A stretch of DNA of 64,000 nucleotides, from contig NZ_AAYC01000013.1 in assembly GCF_000169455.1 (NCBI RefSeq), positions 95,162-159,161 on the forward strand, read 5' to 3'. The stretch is from Roseobacter sp. SK209-2-6. Lineage in GTDB: Bacteria > Pseudomonadota > Alphaproteobacteria > Rhodobacterales > Rhodobacteraceae. This document shows positions 33,368 through 42,572 of the stretch, piece by piece; position 1 is the stretch's first letter; each line of letters opens with the position of its first letter. The translations under genes and the position numbers were made by a program. The notes under the pieces are model-generated. The model had not been told where the DNA came from, did no database searches, and worked only from the letters and a program-made list of their open reading frames with translations.

Positions 33368-35236
33368 TCAGCCCTTTTCGTGGAAAAAATCATAGATCGT
33401 TTCCGCCAGGGCGCTGGAAATTCCCTCAACCGCTTTCAGATCCGCCAGATCAGCCCTGCTCACGGCTTTGGCACTGCCAAAATGCGCCAGAAGCGCGCGT
33501 TTACGAGAGGCACCAACCCCAGGCACCTCATCCAGTGGCGTTGCACCAATCGCCTTGGCACGTTTGGCACGGTGGGTGCCGATCGCAAAACGGTGCGCTT
33601 CATCCCGCATGCGCTGGATAAAGTACAAAACCGGGTCATTGCGCTGCAGCGCAAAGGCATTTTCACCGGGCCGGTAGAATTCCTCCTTGCCGTGGTCCCG
33701 GTCGACACCCTTGGCAACGCCCACCATTGGAATGTCCTCAACCCCGTGCTCCTGCATGATTTCGGCCACGGCAGAGACCTGCCCTGCCCCACCATCAATC
33801 AACAAGAGATCAGGCCAATGGCCTTTGTCGCGATCCGGGTCTTCCTTTTTCAAACGTGAGAACCGGCGGTGCAGAACCTCTTTCATCATGCCAAAGTCAT
33901 CCCCCGGCACCAGGTCATCCCCCTTGATATTGAACTTGCGATAGGCGTTTTTCATAAAGCCTTCGGGGCCTGCTACGATCATCGCACCAACGGCATTGGT
34001 GCCCTGAATATGAGAGTTGTCGTAGACTTCGATGCGCTGGGGAGAGGCTTCCAGCCCAAAGGCCTCGGCGATGCCGCGCAATAGCTTGGCCTGGGTAGCG
34101 CTCTCCGCCATGCGCCGTGCCAGGCTTTCTCGCGCATTGCGCACCGCACCGGCCACCAGCTCTGTCTTCTCCCCCCTGAGCGGCACCAGGATCTCCACCC
34201 GGCGTCCGGCCTTGCCCGACAGGGCCTCTGCCATCAGGTCGGCGTTCTCGATCGCATCGGAAAGGATCAACTGACGCGGGGGTTCCTTGTTGTCGTAGAA
34301 CTGGCCCAGAAAGGCTTCCATCACCTCTGCCGGGTTCATATCCGCGTCAACTCGTGGGTAGAAATCCTGATTGCCCCAGTTCTGATTGGCGCGGATAAAG
34401 AAGACCTGCACGCAGGCCTGCCCCCGTTCCATGTGCAAACCGACGATATCCGCCTCGGCAACGCCACGCGGATTGATCCCCTGGCTGGACTGCACCTGGG
34501 TGAGTGCCTTGATCCGGTCCCGCAATGCCGCCGCGCGTTCAAATTCCATAGCCTCGGAGGCTGCCATCATCTCTTCGGCCAGCTCCTCCTGAATTTTGGT
34601 GGAGCGCCCGGACAGGAACCGCTCTGCATCACGGACCGAAAGCAGATAGTCACTTTCAGAGATTTCCCCGGTGCAGGGGGCAGTGCAGCGTTTGATCTGA
34701 TATTGCAGACAGGGCCGGGTCCGGCTTTCAAACATCGCATCCGAGCAATTACGCAACAAAAACGCCTTTTGCAGCTGGCTCAGCGTCCGGTTCACTGCCC
34801 CAGCGCTAGCGAAAGGCCCAAAGTAGCTGCCCTTCTCCTTTCGCGCACCGCGATGTTTTTTGATCTGCGGAAAGCGGTGGTTCTTGGCCACCAGAATATT
34901 TGGAAAGCTCTTATCATCGCGCAACAGCACATTGTACTTTGGCTTGAGCTGCTTGATCAGGTTCTGTTCCAGCAACAGCGCCTCAGTCTCTGTCCTAGTG
35001 GTCAGAAACATCATGGAGGCGGTCAAAGCAATCATGCGCTCGATGCGGGGACTATTGCCGGGGCGCGTGTAATTCGACACCCGCGCCTTCAGATTGCGCG
35101 CTTTCCCAACGTAGAGCACCCTGCTCTCGCTATCGAGCATACGATAAACCCCAGGTGAAGCATCCAATGTCTTCACATAGTCTTGGATCACGGCATAACC
35201 GGTTCTGTCTGGGTGCGGAGCGGTCTCATCAGTCAT
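33368..35236 (-). CDS. uvrC: UvrABC excinuclease subunit C
   Basis: The 622-residue endonuclease makes the dual incisions of nucleotide excision repair. In order: GIY-YIG nuclease domain ([21 protein letters not shown] near residue 26, read in pieces), Cys-rich segment ([21 protein letters not shown]), UVR helix pair ([20 protein letters not shown]), RNase H-like nuclease ([25 protein letters not shown]) and two helix-hairpin-helix motifs at the end. The start [10 protein letters not shown] at 35236 was chosen over upstream open codons. No clear SOS box was seen upstream. Confidence 0.97.
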   Translation of the reverse strand: MTDETAPHPDRTGYAVIQDYVKTLDASPGVYRMLDSESRVLYVGKARNLKARVSNYTRPGNSPRIERMIALTASMMFLTTRTETEALLLEQNLIKQLKPKYNVLLRDDKSFPNILVAKNHRFPQIKKHRGARKEKGSYFGPFASAGAVNRTLSQLQKAFLLRNCSDAMFESRTRPCLQYQIKRCTAPCTGEISESDYLLSVRDAERFLSGRSTKIQEELAEEMMAASEAMEFERAAALRDRIKALTQVQSSQGINPRGVAEADIVGLHMERGQACVQVFFIRANQNWGNQDFYPRVDADMNPAEVMEAFLGQFYDNKEPPRQLILSDAIENADLMAEALSGKAGRRVEILVPLRGEKTELVAGAVRNARESLARRMAESATQAKLLRGIAEAFGLEASPQRIEVYDNSHIQGTNAVGAMIVAGPEGFMKNAYRKFNIKGDDLVPGDDFGMMKEVLHRRFSRLKKEDPDRDKGHWPDLLLIDGGAGQVSAVAEIMQEHGVEDIPMVGVAKGVDRDHGKEEFYRPGENAFALQRNDPVLYFIQRMRDEAHRFAIGTHRAKRAKAIGATPLDEVPGVGASRKRALLAHFGSAKAVSRADLADLKAVEGISSALAETIYDFFHEKG

Positions 35237-35551
35237 GGGGTAAGTGATATGATTCTCCGCCCTCGGCTGCAATGTCTCTGGGTCTGTTTCAAGGGGGCAA
35301 CAAATCCACCAACCTTGTGGATAAGTTTGGAGATATCTTCGGGCTATCCCGTGTTTCCCCTTATTTTAAGCTACAAAATCTCAAATGCCTAAAAAATAGG
35401 CAATCCTGTAAGTTGTTGTTTTTAAAGTAAAGAAAAAGGTGCGCCTATCAAGTTTTTGAAAACAAAGACTCTTTTGTAACAAGCCTGTGAAGTCAAAGAC
35501 CAAGGTGCACAACTTTCCCCTGGGGCAGGCTATGCTGTCCAGGTTCGGCGC
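35237..35551. promoter_or_regulatory. AT-rich spacer with a DnaA-box match
   Basis: This 315-base gap is much richer in A+T than its surroundings (35340-35480). It holds one perfect DnaA consensus (TGTGGATAA at 35316-35324, complement TTATCCACA) and a hairpin TGCCTA-AAAAA-TAGGCA (35386-35402). It must contain the uvrC promoter. One box alone is expected by chance in a window of this size, so no replication origin is claimed. Confidence 0.4.
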
Positions 35552-36316
35552 CTAAGCGCCTCGATTTTCCCACACCAGATGTTGGCCCCCATCGACGCAA
35601 ATCAGTTGCCCTGTCACTGCGGAGGCGCCCAGCAGATAGCTGAGCGCCGCAGTAACATCCCCTGCGTTTGCGCCACGCTTTAAGATAGTGCCTGCACGTT
35701 GCTTGGCAAATTCTTCCGGGCTCTGATGGACATTGGCCAGAACCGGCCCCGGCCCAATGGCGTTGACCCGGATATGCGGGGCCAATGTCTGGGCCGCAGT
35801 CTGCGTCAATGTCCAAAGGGCCGATTTCGCCAGCGTATATGTCATGAAGTCGGGAGAGAGGTTTTGCACCTTCTGATCAACCATATTGACCACAAGACCC
35901 GCCGCTCCAGGTTCTCCATGTTCATCCGAAACAGCTTGAATTCCTTGCGCGGCCATTGCCTGGATCAGCAAGAAAGGCGCCTGGAGATTGCTGCCGAAAT
36001 GCCGTCTCCAACTTTCCTCTGTCGCATCCAACACACTGTCAGGTTCAAAAATCGAAGCGTTATTCACCAGGCAAGTGATCTCTCCACCCAGTGCCTGCGC
36101 AGCCTGAGGCAACAGCGCCCGAGTTTGCGCGGGATCCAGCAGATCAGCCTGAAGGCCCACCGCCTGACGGCCCAAAGCGCGGATTTCGGCAACCACAGCC
36201 GCAGCCTCGGTACCAGAGCTGCAGTAGTGTACCGCAACATCGTAGCCTTCTTTTGCCAGATGCAGGGCCAAGGCCCGTCCCAGTCGTTTGCCAGCCCCAG
36301 TTACCAATGCTCGCAT
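35552..36316 (-). CDS. SDR oxidoreductase, pteridine reductase/FolM-like
   Basis: A 254-residue short-chain dehydrogenase. The cofactor loop is TGAGKRLGRA (residues 6-15); the Arg inside the glycine motif is the mark of pteridine reductases (TGxxxRxG), which use NADPH. The catalytic Tyr and Lys are in TYTLAKSALW, and the SDR end VTGQLICVDGGQHL is intact. FolM/PTR1-type enzymes reduce dihydromonapterin or dihydrofolate; this is inferred from the loop only. It lies 27 bases after the antiporter region on the opposite side of the AT-rich gap from uvrC. Confidence 0.82.
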   Translation of the reverse strand: MRALVTGAGKRLGRALALHLAKEGYDVAVHYCSSGTEAAAVVAEIRALGRQAVGLQADLLDPAQTRALLPQAAQALGGEITCLVNNASIFEPDSVLDATEESWRRHFGSNLQAPFLLIQAMAAQGIQAVSDEHGEPGAAGLVVNMVDQKVQNLSPDFMTYTLAKSALWTLTQTAAQTLAPHIRVNAIGPGPVLANVHQSPEEFAKQRAGTILKRGANAGDVTAALSYLLGASAVTGQLICVDGGQHLVWENRGA

Positions 36317-36343
36317 TCTTGCCTCCGCACTCGCTGCAAGCCG

Positions 36344-37309
36344 TCAGAACAATATTGCAAGATAGACTAGGTAAAGTCCGGTCAAAAGAAAGCCCCAAAG
36401 CCGCGTGATGTCTTTCTTTAGGAAGACAAAGGGCACGATCAGAAGCGTCGCTCCCAACATGACCCATAGGTCAAAATACAAGAACTCTGGATCAACCGAG
36501 ATTGGCCCCACCATGGTGGCAACGCCGATGATGGCCAAGAGGTTGAACATATTGGAGCCGATGACATTGCCAAGAGCCACGTCAGCCTGACGACGCAGGG
36601 TTGCCATGACCGTGGTTGCAAGTTCAGGCAGAGAGGTGCCGATTGCAACCAGCGTCAGACCGATCACCGTCTCGCTCACATGATACATCCGCGCGATAAT
36701 GGTGGCATTGTCGACCAGCAGATCCGCGCCCAATGGCAGACCAATGAGACCAAGCAGCAAATAGGTTGCGATCTTCCACCAGGGAAGATCCGGGTCGGCC
36801 TCTTCCAGGCCGTCCAGAGCTTCCATGTCGCCCTCTTCACCATCTTCACAGGCACAACTGCGGTGATAGCGCGCTTCGCGAAAGGCGCCCAGTAAGAACA
36901 GGCTGAGAGCCGCCAATAGGATCAGTCCAGACCAGATTGTAAGCGTGCCGCAGAAGGCCAGAACGATGAACAGCACGGTTGCAGCCAGCATCTGCAGATA
37001 GCTTTTGCGGGTATTGCACTGGCTGGTATGCAAAGTCGCCAGTATCGCGGGAATTCCCAAAACCAATAGGATATTGGCCGTGTTCGACCCAACAACATTG
37101 CCCAGAGCAATACCGTCAGCATTGTCGTGAACCGCATTGATTGCGATCAGCAGCTCAGGTGCTGAGGTGCCAAATGCCACAATCGTCAAGCTGACAATCA
37201 GGGCCGGAACACCAAGGCGCAAAGACATGTTCACCGCGCCACGAACCAAAGCATCCCCTGCCAAAAGCAGGATCACCAATCCCAAAGCACATAGCAGCCA
37301 AGGCATCAT
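36344..37309 (-). CDS. Calcium/sodium antiporter, CaCA family
   Basis: A 321-residue membrane exchanger with two inverted alpha repeats: FGTSAPELLIAINAVHDN near residue 46 and IGTSLPELATTVMATLRR near 226, each followed by a GNVVGSN or GNVIGSN motif. About ten membrane spans. A cytoplasmic loop in the middle is acidic with a CAC motif (YHRSCACEDGEEGDME). It resembles E. coli YrbG. Its start overlaps the stop of the preceding zinc-ribbon mini-protein gene by 4 bases. Confidence 0.92.
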   Translation of the reverse strand: MMPWLLCALGLVILLLAGDALVRGAVNMSLRLGVPALIVSLTIVAFGTSAPELLIAINAVHDNADGIALGNVVGSNTANILLVLGIPAILATLHTSQCNTRKSYLQMLAATVLFIVLAFCGTLTIWSGLILLAALSLFLLGAFREARYHRSCACEDGEEGDMEALDGLEEADPDLPWWKIATYLLLGLIGLPLGADLLVDNATIIARMYHVSETVIGLTLVAIGTSLPELATTVMATLRRQADVALGNVIGSNMFNLLAIIGVATMVGPISVDPEFLYFDLWVMLGATLLIVPFVFLKKDITRLWGFLLTGLYLVYLAILF

Positions 37310-37479
37310 GACCGGGGTCCTTTGATCTTACAGGCACAGGGCCCTTTACCGATTTTAAAGCGCCCGCAGGAGGGGCAACGCGCAGCATCCAATCGTTTCT
37401 TCCCCGGGAAAGTAAACTTGCCGAACATGGCCAGAACCGCCATGACAACCAGGAAAATGGTAACGATCTTGAAAATCAC
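37306..37479 (-). CDS. 57-aa membrane/zinc-ribbon mini-protein
   Basis: From the GTG at 37479 the product reads MIFKIVTIFLVVMAVLAMFGK, then FPGKKRLDAARCPSCGRFKIGKGPCACKIKG in pieces: one membrane helix followed by C-P-x-C and C-A-C, a likely zinc or metal site of four cysteines. The GTG lies one base after the stop of the S49 peptidase gene (TGAGGTG), and its stop overlaps the antiporter start, so translation is coupled on both sides. Upstream codons are open but lie inside the peptidase gene. Family not recognised. Confidence 0.75.
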   Translation of the reverse strand: MIFKIVTIFLVVMAVLAMFGKFTFPGKKRLDAARCPSCGRFKIGKGPCACKIKGPRS

Positions 37480-37480
37480 C

Positions 37481-38278
37481 TCAGAGACCAAAACGCGCAA
37501 ATTCCGCGCGCTCCTCAATCCCTGTCAGCGCATCCTGCGCCAGTCGCATGCCAAATCGGCTGAGGAAGGGTTTTTTCATTCCATAGCGGCGGATCTGCAC
37601 CTTATCACCAAACCGCTGTTTTAAGGCGGGCTGCAGGTGCCCGATCCCATCGATCAGCCCCAGATCAACCGCACGGCGCGCCAACCAGACCTCACCGGTG
37701 AACAGCTTGTGGCTACCATCCAGCTTATCCCCCCGGCGCTCGGTCACATGGTCGATAAAATTCTGATGGATATCTTCCAACAACCCTTTAAGGCGGGTGA
37801 CATCTTCGGGGTTCTCGGCCCGGAACGGGTCCAGCATGGATTTGCTCTCACCTGCGGTATAGACTCGGCGTTCGATCCCGTGACGGTTCAGCAACTCATG
37901 CGCGCCAAATCCCGCAGAGATCACCCCGATGGAGCCCACAACAGAGCTGGCATCAGCCCAGATCTCATCGGCAGAAGCGGCCAGCCAGTATCCACCCGAA
38001 GCAGCGACATCTTCAACAAAGGCTATAACGGGGACGTTCTTTTCCTTTGCCAGACGCTGGATCCGCGCCCCGATCAAGGAACTCTGCACAGGTGAGCCGC
38101 CCGGAGAATTGATTTCCAGCGCAACGGCAGCGGGTTTGCCTTTGGAAAAGGCACGCTCAAGAACCGGCGCCAGAGCAGCATCGCTCAGCGATCCGCGACC
38201 GGGCATTCCGATCGCGCCATTCAGGCGTACAACAGAGACAAGGGGCGGTTTTTTCAGAAAGGGCAAGCGCAGCATCAT
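37481..38278 (-). CDS. S49-family signal peptide peptidase-like protease (SohB-like)
   Basis: A 265-residue Ser/Lys-dyad protease. Ser94 in DVAASGGYWLA and Lys146 in TAGESKSMLDPF are the nucleophile and general base of the SppA family, with the oxyanion segment LEINSPGGSPV near residue 55. It is a single-domain form, half the size of E. coli SppA. The N-terminus (LRLPFLKKPPLVSVVRLNG) is only weakly hydrophobic, so membrane attachment is unclear. It heads the unit with the mini-protein and the antiporter. Confidence 0.9.
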   Translation of the reverse strand: MMLRLPFLKKPPLVSVVRLNGAIGMPGRGSLSDAALAPVLERAFSKGKPAAVALEINSPGGSPVQSSLIGARIQRLAKEKNVPVIAFVEDVAASGGYWLAASADEIWADASSVVGSIGVISAGFGAHELLNRHGIERRVYTAGESKSMLDPFRAENPEDVTRLKGLLEDIHQNFIDHVTERRGDKLDGSHKLFTGEVWLARRAVDLGLIDGIGHLQPALKQRFGDKVQIRRYGMKKPFLSRFGMRLAQDALTGIEERAEFARFGL

Positions 38279-38447
38279 TGCGCCGATGTAGAATGCCGCA
38301 GGGGCCGAAACAAGGGAGGCCGCCGCGGAAAGCGCGGCTTTGGCAAAATGTGATGAGGCACATGCATTATTGCAACGCTCCCTAGGCGCAATGCACGCAT
38401 AGCGCGCACCCCTGCCAGATGGGGCGCTAAAGAAGACAGTTCGGGTC

Positions 38448-38496
38448 AGGCCGGAAGAAATCTCACTTTAGAATCAGGGTGCTACAGATCCGGCCT
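38448..38496. terminator. Inverted repeat at end of ABC exporter unit
   Basis: AGGCCGGA (38448-38455) and TCCGGCCT (38489-38496) are perfect 8-bp arms with a 33-base interior; the right arm overlaps the permease stop. It may help end transcription of the ABC operon; a second GC-rich imperfect hairpin lies at 38401-38428. Confidence 0.35.
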
Positions 38497-39256
38497 AGGC
38501 GCGGATGCGCCAACCGGTTTTGAAAATCCACCAGATGATGCCAAGGCACAACGCCGTAAACCCCGTGATTGCCATTAAGCTGACCGCGACAGGCACATCG
38601 GACGAGCCAAAGAAAGACCAGCGAAAACCAGAGATCAGATAGACCACCGGATTAAAGAGGGTAATTTTCTGCCAGATCGGGGGAAGCATCGAAATCGAAT
38701 AGAAAGATCCCCCCAGAAACACCAAGGGCGTCACCACCAGAAGCGGCACCAGCTGCAGCTGTTCAAAATTCTTGGCCCAGATCCCGATAATAAAGCCCAT
38801 CAGCGCGAAACTGAGGCAGGTCAACACCAAGAACAGTAACATCGCCAAGGGGTGCTGAATTGTCAGATCCACAAAGAGGGAAGCCGTGGCCAGGATCACC
38901 ACGCCGATGAACAGGGCCTTGGTTGCTGCTGCGCCAACATAGCCGATGACAATCTCCAGAAAACTGACCGGAGCGGAGAGCAACTCATAGACCGTTCCGA
39001 TGAACTTTGGGAAATAAATCCCAAAAGACGCATTGGAAATGCTCTGGGTCATGACACTCAGCATGATCAGCCCTGGGACAATAAAGGCGCCGTAGTCGAT
39101 GCCCTCCACCTGGTCGATCCGGCTGCCGATGGCGGCCCCAAAGACCACAAAATACAGCGAGGTTGAGAGAACAGGCGACAGGAAGCTTTGAAACAGGGTG
39201 CGAAAAAAGCGATGCATCTCAAAGCGATAGATCGACCAGATTGCTGTCCAGTTCAT
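38495..39256 (-). CDS. ABC-2 type transporter permease (YadH-like)
   Basis: A 253-residue membrane protein with six spans in the ABC-2 pattern; [23 protein letters not shown] opens the first span (read in pieces) and [21 protein letters not shown] is the conserved late segment. Length and partner match the E. coli YadG/YadH exporter pair (308 and 256 residues), whose substrate is uncertain. Its ATG overlaps the ATPase stop by 4 bases. Confidence 0.9.
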   Translation of the reverse strand: MNWTAIWSIYRFEMHRFFRTLFQSFLSPVLSTSLYFVVFGAAIGSRIDQVEGIDYGAFIVPGLIMLSVMTQSISNASFGIYFPKFIGTVYELLSAPVSFLEIVIGYVGAAATKALFIGVVILATASLFVDLTIQHPLAMLLFLVLTCLSFALMGFIIGIWAKNFEQLQLVPLLVVTPLVFLGGSFYSISMLPPIWQKITLFNPVVYLISGFRWSFFGSSDVPVAVSLMAITGFTALCLGIIWWIFKTGWRIRA

Positions 39257-40182
39257 GACTGCCCTCCTGAAACAAGCCCAACAAAAATATCTTCCAGGCT
39301 GGATTGCCGGGTGGAGACATCCCGCAACTGCAGCCCGGCAGCCGCTACATCGTTGAGCAAGGCCGTGATGCCGGTCCTCTCTCCCTTGGTGTCATAGGTG
39401 TAGATCAACGTGTCACCCTCTGTTGAAAGCTCCAGCTGATGGTCCGCCAGCGCTTTCGGGATCTCCGGGATCGGCCCTGCCAATTGAACGCAGAGTTGCT
39501 TTTGACCCAATTGAGTCATCAGCTCATCCTTGTCTTTGACCAGAAGGATCTGCCCACCGGTTATGACACCTACCCGATCCGCGATGGCTTCCGCTTCTTC
39601 GATGTAATGCGTGGTCAGGATGATGGTCACACCATTGTCCTTTAGCTCCTGGACCACTTCCCACATGTCTTTGCGCAGCTCCACATCCACGCCTGCGGTC
39701 GGCTCATCCAGAAACAGCACCCGCGGCTCATGTGACAGCGCCTTTGCAATCAGAACCCGGCGCTTCATGCCGCCGGACAGCTCCTTGATCTGGCTGTCGC
39801 GTTTATCCCAGAGCGAGAGCTTTTTGAGAATCTCCTCGATCAGCGCATCATTGCGGGTTTTGCCAAAAAGCCCGCGTGAGAACCGCACCGAGTTGATCAC
39901 CTTTTCAAAGGGTTCCAGATTGATCTCCTGCGGAACCAGCCCGATCAGAGAGCGCGCCGCGCGAAAATCCTTCTCGATGCAATAGCCCCCGACCAGCACC
40001 TGACCGGAGGTGGCATTGATGATCCCGCAAATCGCTGAAATCAAAGTGGTCTTTCCCGCTCCATTGGGGCCAAGAAGGGCCAGGATCTCCCCCTCTTCGA
40101 TCTCAAGTGAGACGCCTTTCAGGGCTTCAAAGCCGCCCTCATAGGACTTGCGCAGATCGGATATGGACAGGATCGCAGCCAT
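39253..40182 (-). CDS. ABC transporter ATP-binding protein (YadG-like)
   Basis: A 309-residue ATPase with Walker A GPNGAGKT (38-45), signature LSGGMKRR, Walker [13 protein letters not shown] and the switch histidine in [13 protein letters not shown]-terminal 80-residue extension follows, as in drug or polysaccharide exporters of the ABC-2 kind. It powers the permease encoded directly downstream. No accessory periplasmic gene is nearby. Confidence 0.94.
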   Translation of the reverse strand: MAAILSISDLRKSYEGGFEALKGVSLEIEEGEILALLGPNGAGKTTLISAICGIINATSGQVLVGGYCIEKDFRAARSLIGLVPQEINLEPFEKVINSVRFSRGLFGKTRNDALIEEILKKLSLWDKRDSQIKELSGGMKRRVLIAKALSHEPRVLFLDEPTAGVDVELRKDMWEVVQELKDNGVTIILTTHYIEEAEAIADRVGVITGGQILLVKDKDELMTQLGQKQLCVQLAGPIPEIPKALADHQLELSTEGDTLIYTYDTKGERTGITALLNDVAAAGLQLRDVSTRQSSLEDIFVGLVSGGQS

Positions 40183-40324
40183 GATGTCTCCGTAGCAAAA
40201 TGAATGAGCGGAAAGCTAACCAGTCCGTTGTGGCAAAACCAGTAAGCACGGCGCGCATATCTATGTGCAGCAGCGCAGAGTTGAACTGACAGGATTGGGG
40301 TCGCCAGCTGTGCGGTTGATTCCG

Positions 40325-40837
40325 TCAGGCGCCGCCCGTGATCTTCTTCAGCCAACCCTTTTTCTCTTCAGAGGATTCGGGCTCTGCCTCTTCTGCTTCC
40401 GGTGCCAGGTGGGTCTGAAGATTGACAAAGAACTGGTCCGCCATCTTCTTGGCAAAGCCATCAATGATGCGACTGCCAAGCTGCGCCAGCTTGCCGCCAA
40501 CCTTGGCCTCGACCTCATAGCTGAGCATGGTGCCCCCATCAGAAGCAGTAAGACTGACCTGCGCCCCGCCTTTGGCAAAACCAGCCGCGCCGCCTTTGCC
40601 CTCGCCAGAGATCGTCAGTTTTTCGCCCTCAACCAGATCCGAGAGCGTCACCTGCCCTTTGAAGGTTGCCTTTACTGGTCCAACCTTCTGGGTCACTTTG
40701 GCCTCAAAACCCTCTTCGACGCTGCCGGTGACTTCCTGTGCTCCGGGCACGCAGGCCAGCAGTACCTCAGGTGAGAGCAGCGCTGCATAGACCTCGGCTG
40801 GGGTGGCGGCGATTTCCTTTTGGTCACTCATCTGCAT
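40325..40837 (-). CDS. CoxG-like SRPBCC-family protein
   Basis: A 170-residue protein of the carbon monoxide dehydrogenase subunit G family: EIAATPAEVYAALLSPEVLLACVPGAQ, then KVGPVKATFKGQVTLSD and GGKLAQLGSRIIDG (read in pieces), a START-like lipid-binding fold. The C-terminus has an acidic linker and a KKGWLKKIT tail that may touch the membrane. In carboxydotrophs CoxG helps anchor CO dehydrogenase, but no cox genes are in this window. The ATG at 40837 follows GAGGAGACGCCC. Confidence 0.85.
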   Translation of the reverse strand: MQMSDQKEIAATPAEVYAALLSPEVLLACVPGAQEVTGSVEEGFEAKVTQKVGPVKATFKGQVTLSDLVEGEKLTISGEGKGGAAGFAKGGAQVSLTASDGGTMLSYEVEAKVGGKLAQLGSRIIDGFAKKMADQFFVNLQTHLAPEAEEAEPESSEEKKGWLKKITGGA

Positions 40838-40973
40838 GGGCGTCTCCTCTGGCGGCAACTGGGTGGCAGGCAATTGGGCTGGGTGCCCTTGCGCTAACAT
40901 CCAATAGACCTAGCCGAGGTGGCCGCCCCCTGCCAAGGTCGCAAAGCAGATATTGCCGCGGAGCAGCCTCAGG

Positions 40974-41894
40974 TTAACGTAGCGTCGGGTCGCCGAAAAA
41001 GGCGGTGGCCTTGGCGATTGTACTGCTGTCTTGCAAGATACGCGCATGCCCCAGACCTGCGCTTAACTCCAGTGTTGCACTGGGCCAGGCCTCTGTCAGG
41101 GCTTCAACTTCGCTCAAAGGTGCCATCTGGTCAGCGCTATCCTGCAGGATCAATGCCGGGAGACTGAGACCCTGCACCAATCGCTGGGCTTTCAACTTGG
41201 AGAATTCGATCCCATGGCGGGCCTCAATGCGACGCTGGGCCAGCTTTGCAACCCGTTCGGTAAAGCCCAGCTGAGCCGCAAGACGCTGCATAAAGCTCTC
41301 CAGGTCCGGCATGGGTGCCACCAGGACAACGCGCTCTGCCCGAAGCCCCCGATGCAGCGCAGCGATCACAGCCGAGGCCCCGGCTGAATGTCCGATGATG
41401 CCCTCCAAGGGCCCGACCCTACCGGCGACCTCCAGCAAGGTTTCGATCATTTCCGGCAGAGAGCTACGGCTGCCTGCAGCGGCGCCATGGGCTGGCATGT
41501 CGAATGAGATAACCCGATACCCCGCCGCGATGAGAGGCGCCGCAAAGCCCCCCATTTGCCCGGCACTGCCGCCAAAGCCATGTACCAGCAAGATGGTTGG
41601 CACCGGCGCCTCATCCAACACCCCGTATTTGCTGGGCAATGCGCGCCATTCATAAAGCGGCACCTCCTGCCCCGAAGGCAGTGAGAGCGGCCGTGCCGCG
41701 CTGGACAGCAACCAGTTACGCTCCTGTCGTTGCAGTTTTCGCGCCGCTGGCCGCGTGAACAAGAAGGCAAACAGCTTTGACGCCAAGCTGGGGCTCAACT
41801 TGCTGAAACCAGAAACCGCATGGGGCAGCCATCCAGGCTGCAGGCGGGTATTTCTGCGCCGGTCTTGCGCGGAGACCATGGAAAGATTGACCAT
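40974..41894 (-). CDS. Alpha/beta hydrolase under HxlR control
   Basis: A 306-residue serine hydrolase. The oxyanion segment LLVHGFGGSAGQMGGFA precedes the nucleophile in IIGHSAGASAV, with Asp in LQDSADQMAPL and the His in GLGHARIL completing the triad. The first 60 residues are basic and helical. The ATG at 41894 (MVNLSMVSAQ) follows GGAGGAATGTGCACG. It is divergent from an HxlR regulator, with two palindromes between them, so it is the likely target. The substrate is unknown. Confidence 0.87.
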   Translation of the reverse strand: MVNLSMVSAQDRRRNTRLQPGWLPHAVSGFSKLSPSLASKLFAFLFTRPAARKLQRQERNWLLSSAARPLSLPSGQEVPLYEWRALPSKYGVLDEAPVPTILLVHGFGGSAGQMGGFAAPLIAAGYRVISFDMPAHGAAAGSRSSLPEMIETLLEVAGRVGPLEGIIGHSAGASAVIAALHRGLRAERVVLVAPMPDLESFMQRLAAQLGFTERVAKLAQRRIEARHGIEFSKLKAQRLVQGLSLPALILQDSADQMAPLSEVEALTEAWPSATLELSAGLGHARILQDSSTIAKATAFFGDPTLR

Positions 41895-41961
41895 CGTGCA
41901 CATTCCTCCTCTGGGGCTCAGCAACGCGACCAAGACAGGTGGATTGGTTGTGAGCAATAAT

Positions 41962-41982
41962 TGAGTTCTATTTTGGAACTCA
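41962..41982. promoter_or_regulatory. Operator palindrome 1, hydrolase/hxlR spacer
   Basis: TGAGTTC (41962-41968) and GAACTCA (41976-41982) form perfect 7-bp arms with a 7-base centre. Shares the GTTCTATTT core with the second palindrome. Confidence 0.7.
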
Positions 41983-41987
41983 TTATC

Positions 41988-42004
41988 AGTTCTATTTGAG
42001 AACT
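41988..42004. promoter_or_regulatory. Operator palindrome 2, hydrolase/hxlR spacer
   Basis: AGTTCT (41988-41993) and AGAACT (41999-42004) form perfect 6-bp arms around ATTTG. It overlaps the -35 hexamer of the regulator promoter, consistent with autorepression. Confidence 0.7.
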
Positions 42005-42024
42005 ATGTCAATCCGTGTTAATAC
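41996..42024 (+). promoter_or_regulatory. Candidate promoter of hxlR-type gene
   Basis: TTGAGA (41996-42001) and TAATAC (42019-42024) are spaced by 17 bases. The ATG begins 7 bases after the -10, so transcription may start at or next to the start codon. Confidence 0.55.
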
Positions 42025-42030
42025 TGGGGT

Positions 42031-42525
42031 ATGAAGTGGCATGATTTGAGCGAAGAGGCCTGCCCATTGGCGCGGGCAATGGGAGTGGTCGGTGACCGCT
42101 GGACGCTGCTAATTCTGCGGGAGTGTTTCCTGGGGGTCAGGCGTTTTGATCACTATCAGAAACGCCTGGGCATCACCCGGCACCTCTTGGCCGAACGGCT
42201 AAAGCGGTTGGAGAGCATGGGTTTGCTGGAAAAGCGCCCCTACCAGGAACGCCCTCTGCGCCATGAATATCGGCTCACAATGTCTGGCAAAGAATTTGCG
42301 CCCGTTCTGCTGGCCATGCAGCATTGGGCGCAGCGCAATCTGCCCAGCGAAGAGCCAATGCCCTTTGCCTTTGTCTCTCGCGAGAGCGAAAAGGTGGTGG
42401 AACCTGTCGTCACGGATCGCGACAGTGGAGAGGAGTTGAACCATCGGACCGTGCTTATGGTGCCAGCAGATCCAGAGGCCGCAAAAGCAATCGCCAAGCA
42501 CCTGCCTCAGCTGGGTTGGAAGTAG
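42031..42525 (+). CDS. HxlR-family transcriptional regulator
   Basis: A 164-residue winged-helix repressor or activator. Family features are the N-terminal cysteine in EEACPLARAMGVVGDRWTLLILRE, the RRFDHYQKRLGITRHLLAERLKRLE recognition region and the ERPLRHEYRLTMSG wing (each read in pieces). A C-terminal extension of about 50 residues may be a ligand domain. It is divergent from an alpha/beta hydrolase gene; paired palindromes in the spacer support autoregulation and control of the hydrolase. Cys11 could make it redox-responsive, as in some relatives. Confidence 0.92.
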   Translation: MKWHDLSEEACPLARAMGVVGDRWTLLILRECFLGVRRFDHYQKRLGITRHLLAERLKRLESMGLLEKRPYQERPLRHEYRLTMSGKEFAPVLLAMQHWAQRNLPSEEPMPFAFVSRESEKVVEPVVTDRDSGEELNHRTVLMVPADPEAAKAIAKHLPQLGWK

Positions 42526-42572
42526 AAAACCCAGGCCTAGCGCGGCTTATGCACCAGTGCGGCCAGACCAGC

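Noticed and set aside
35237..35551. Replication origin
   Set aside because: Only one DnaA box, no cluster, and no dnaA, parAB or gidA genes nearby; one box is expected by chance.
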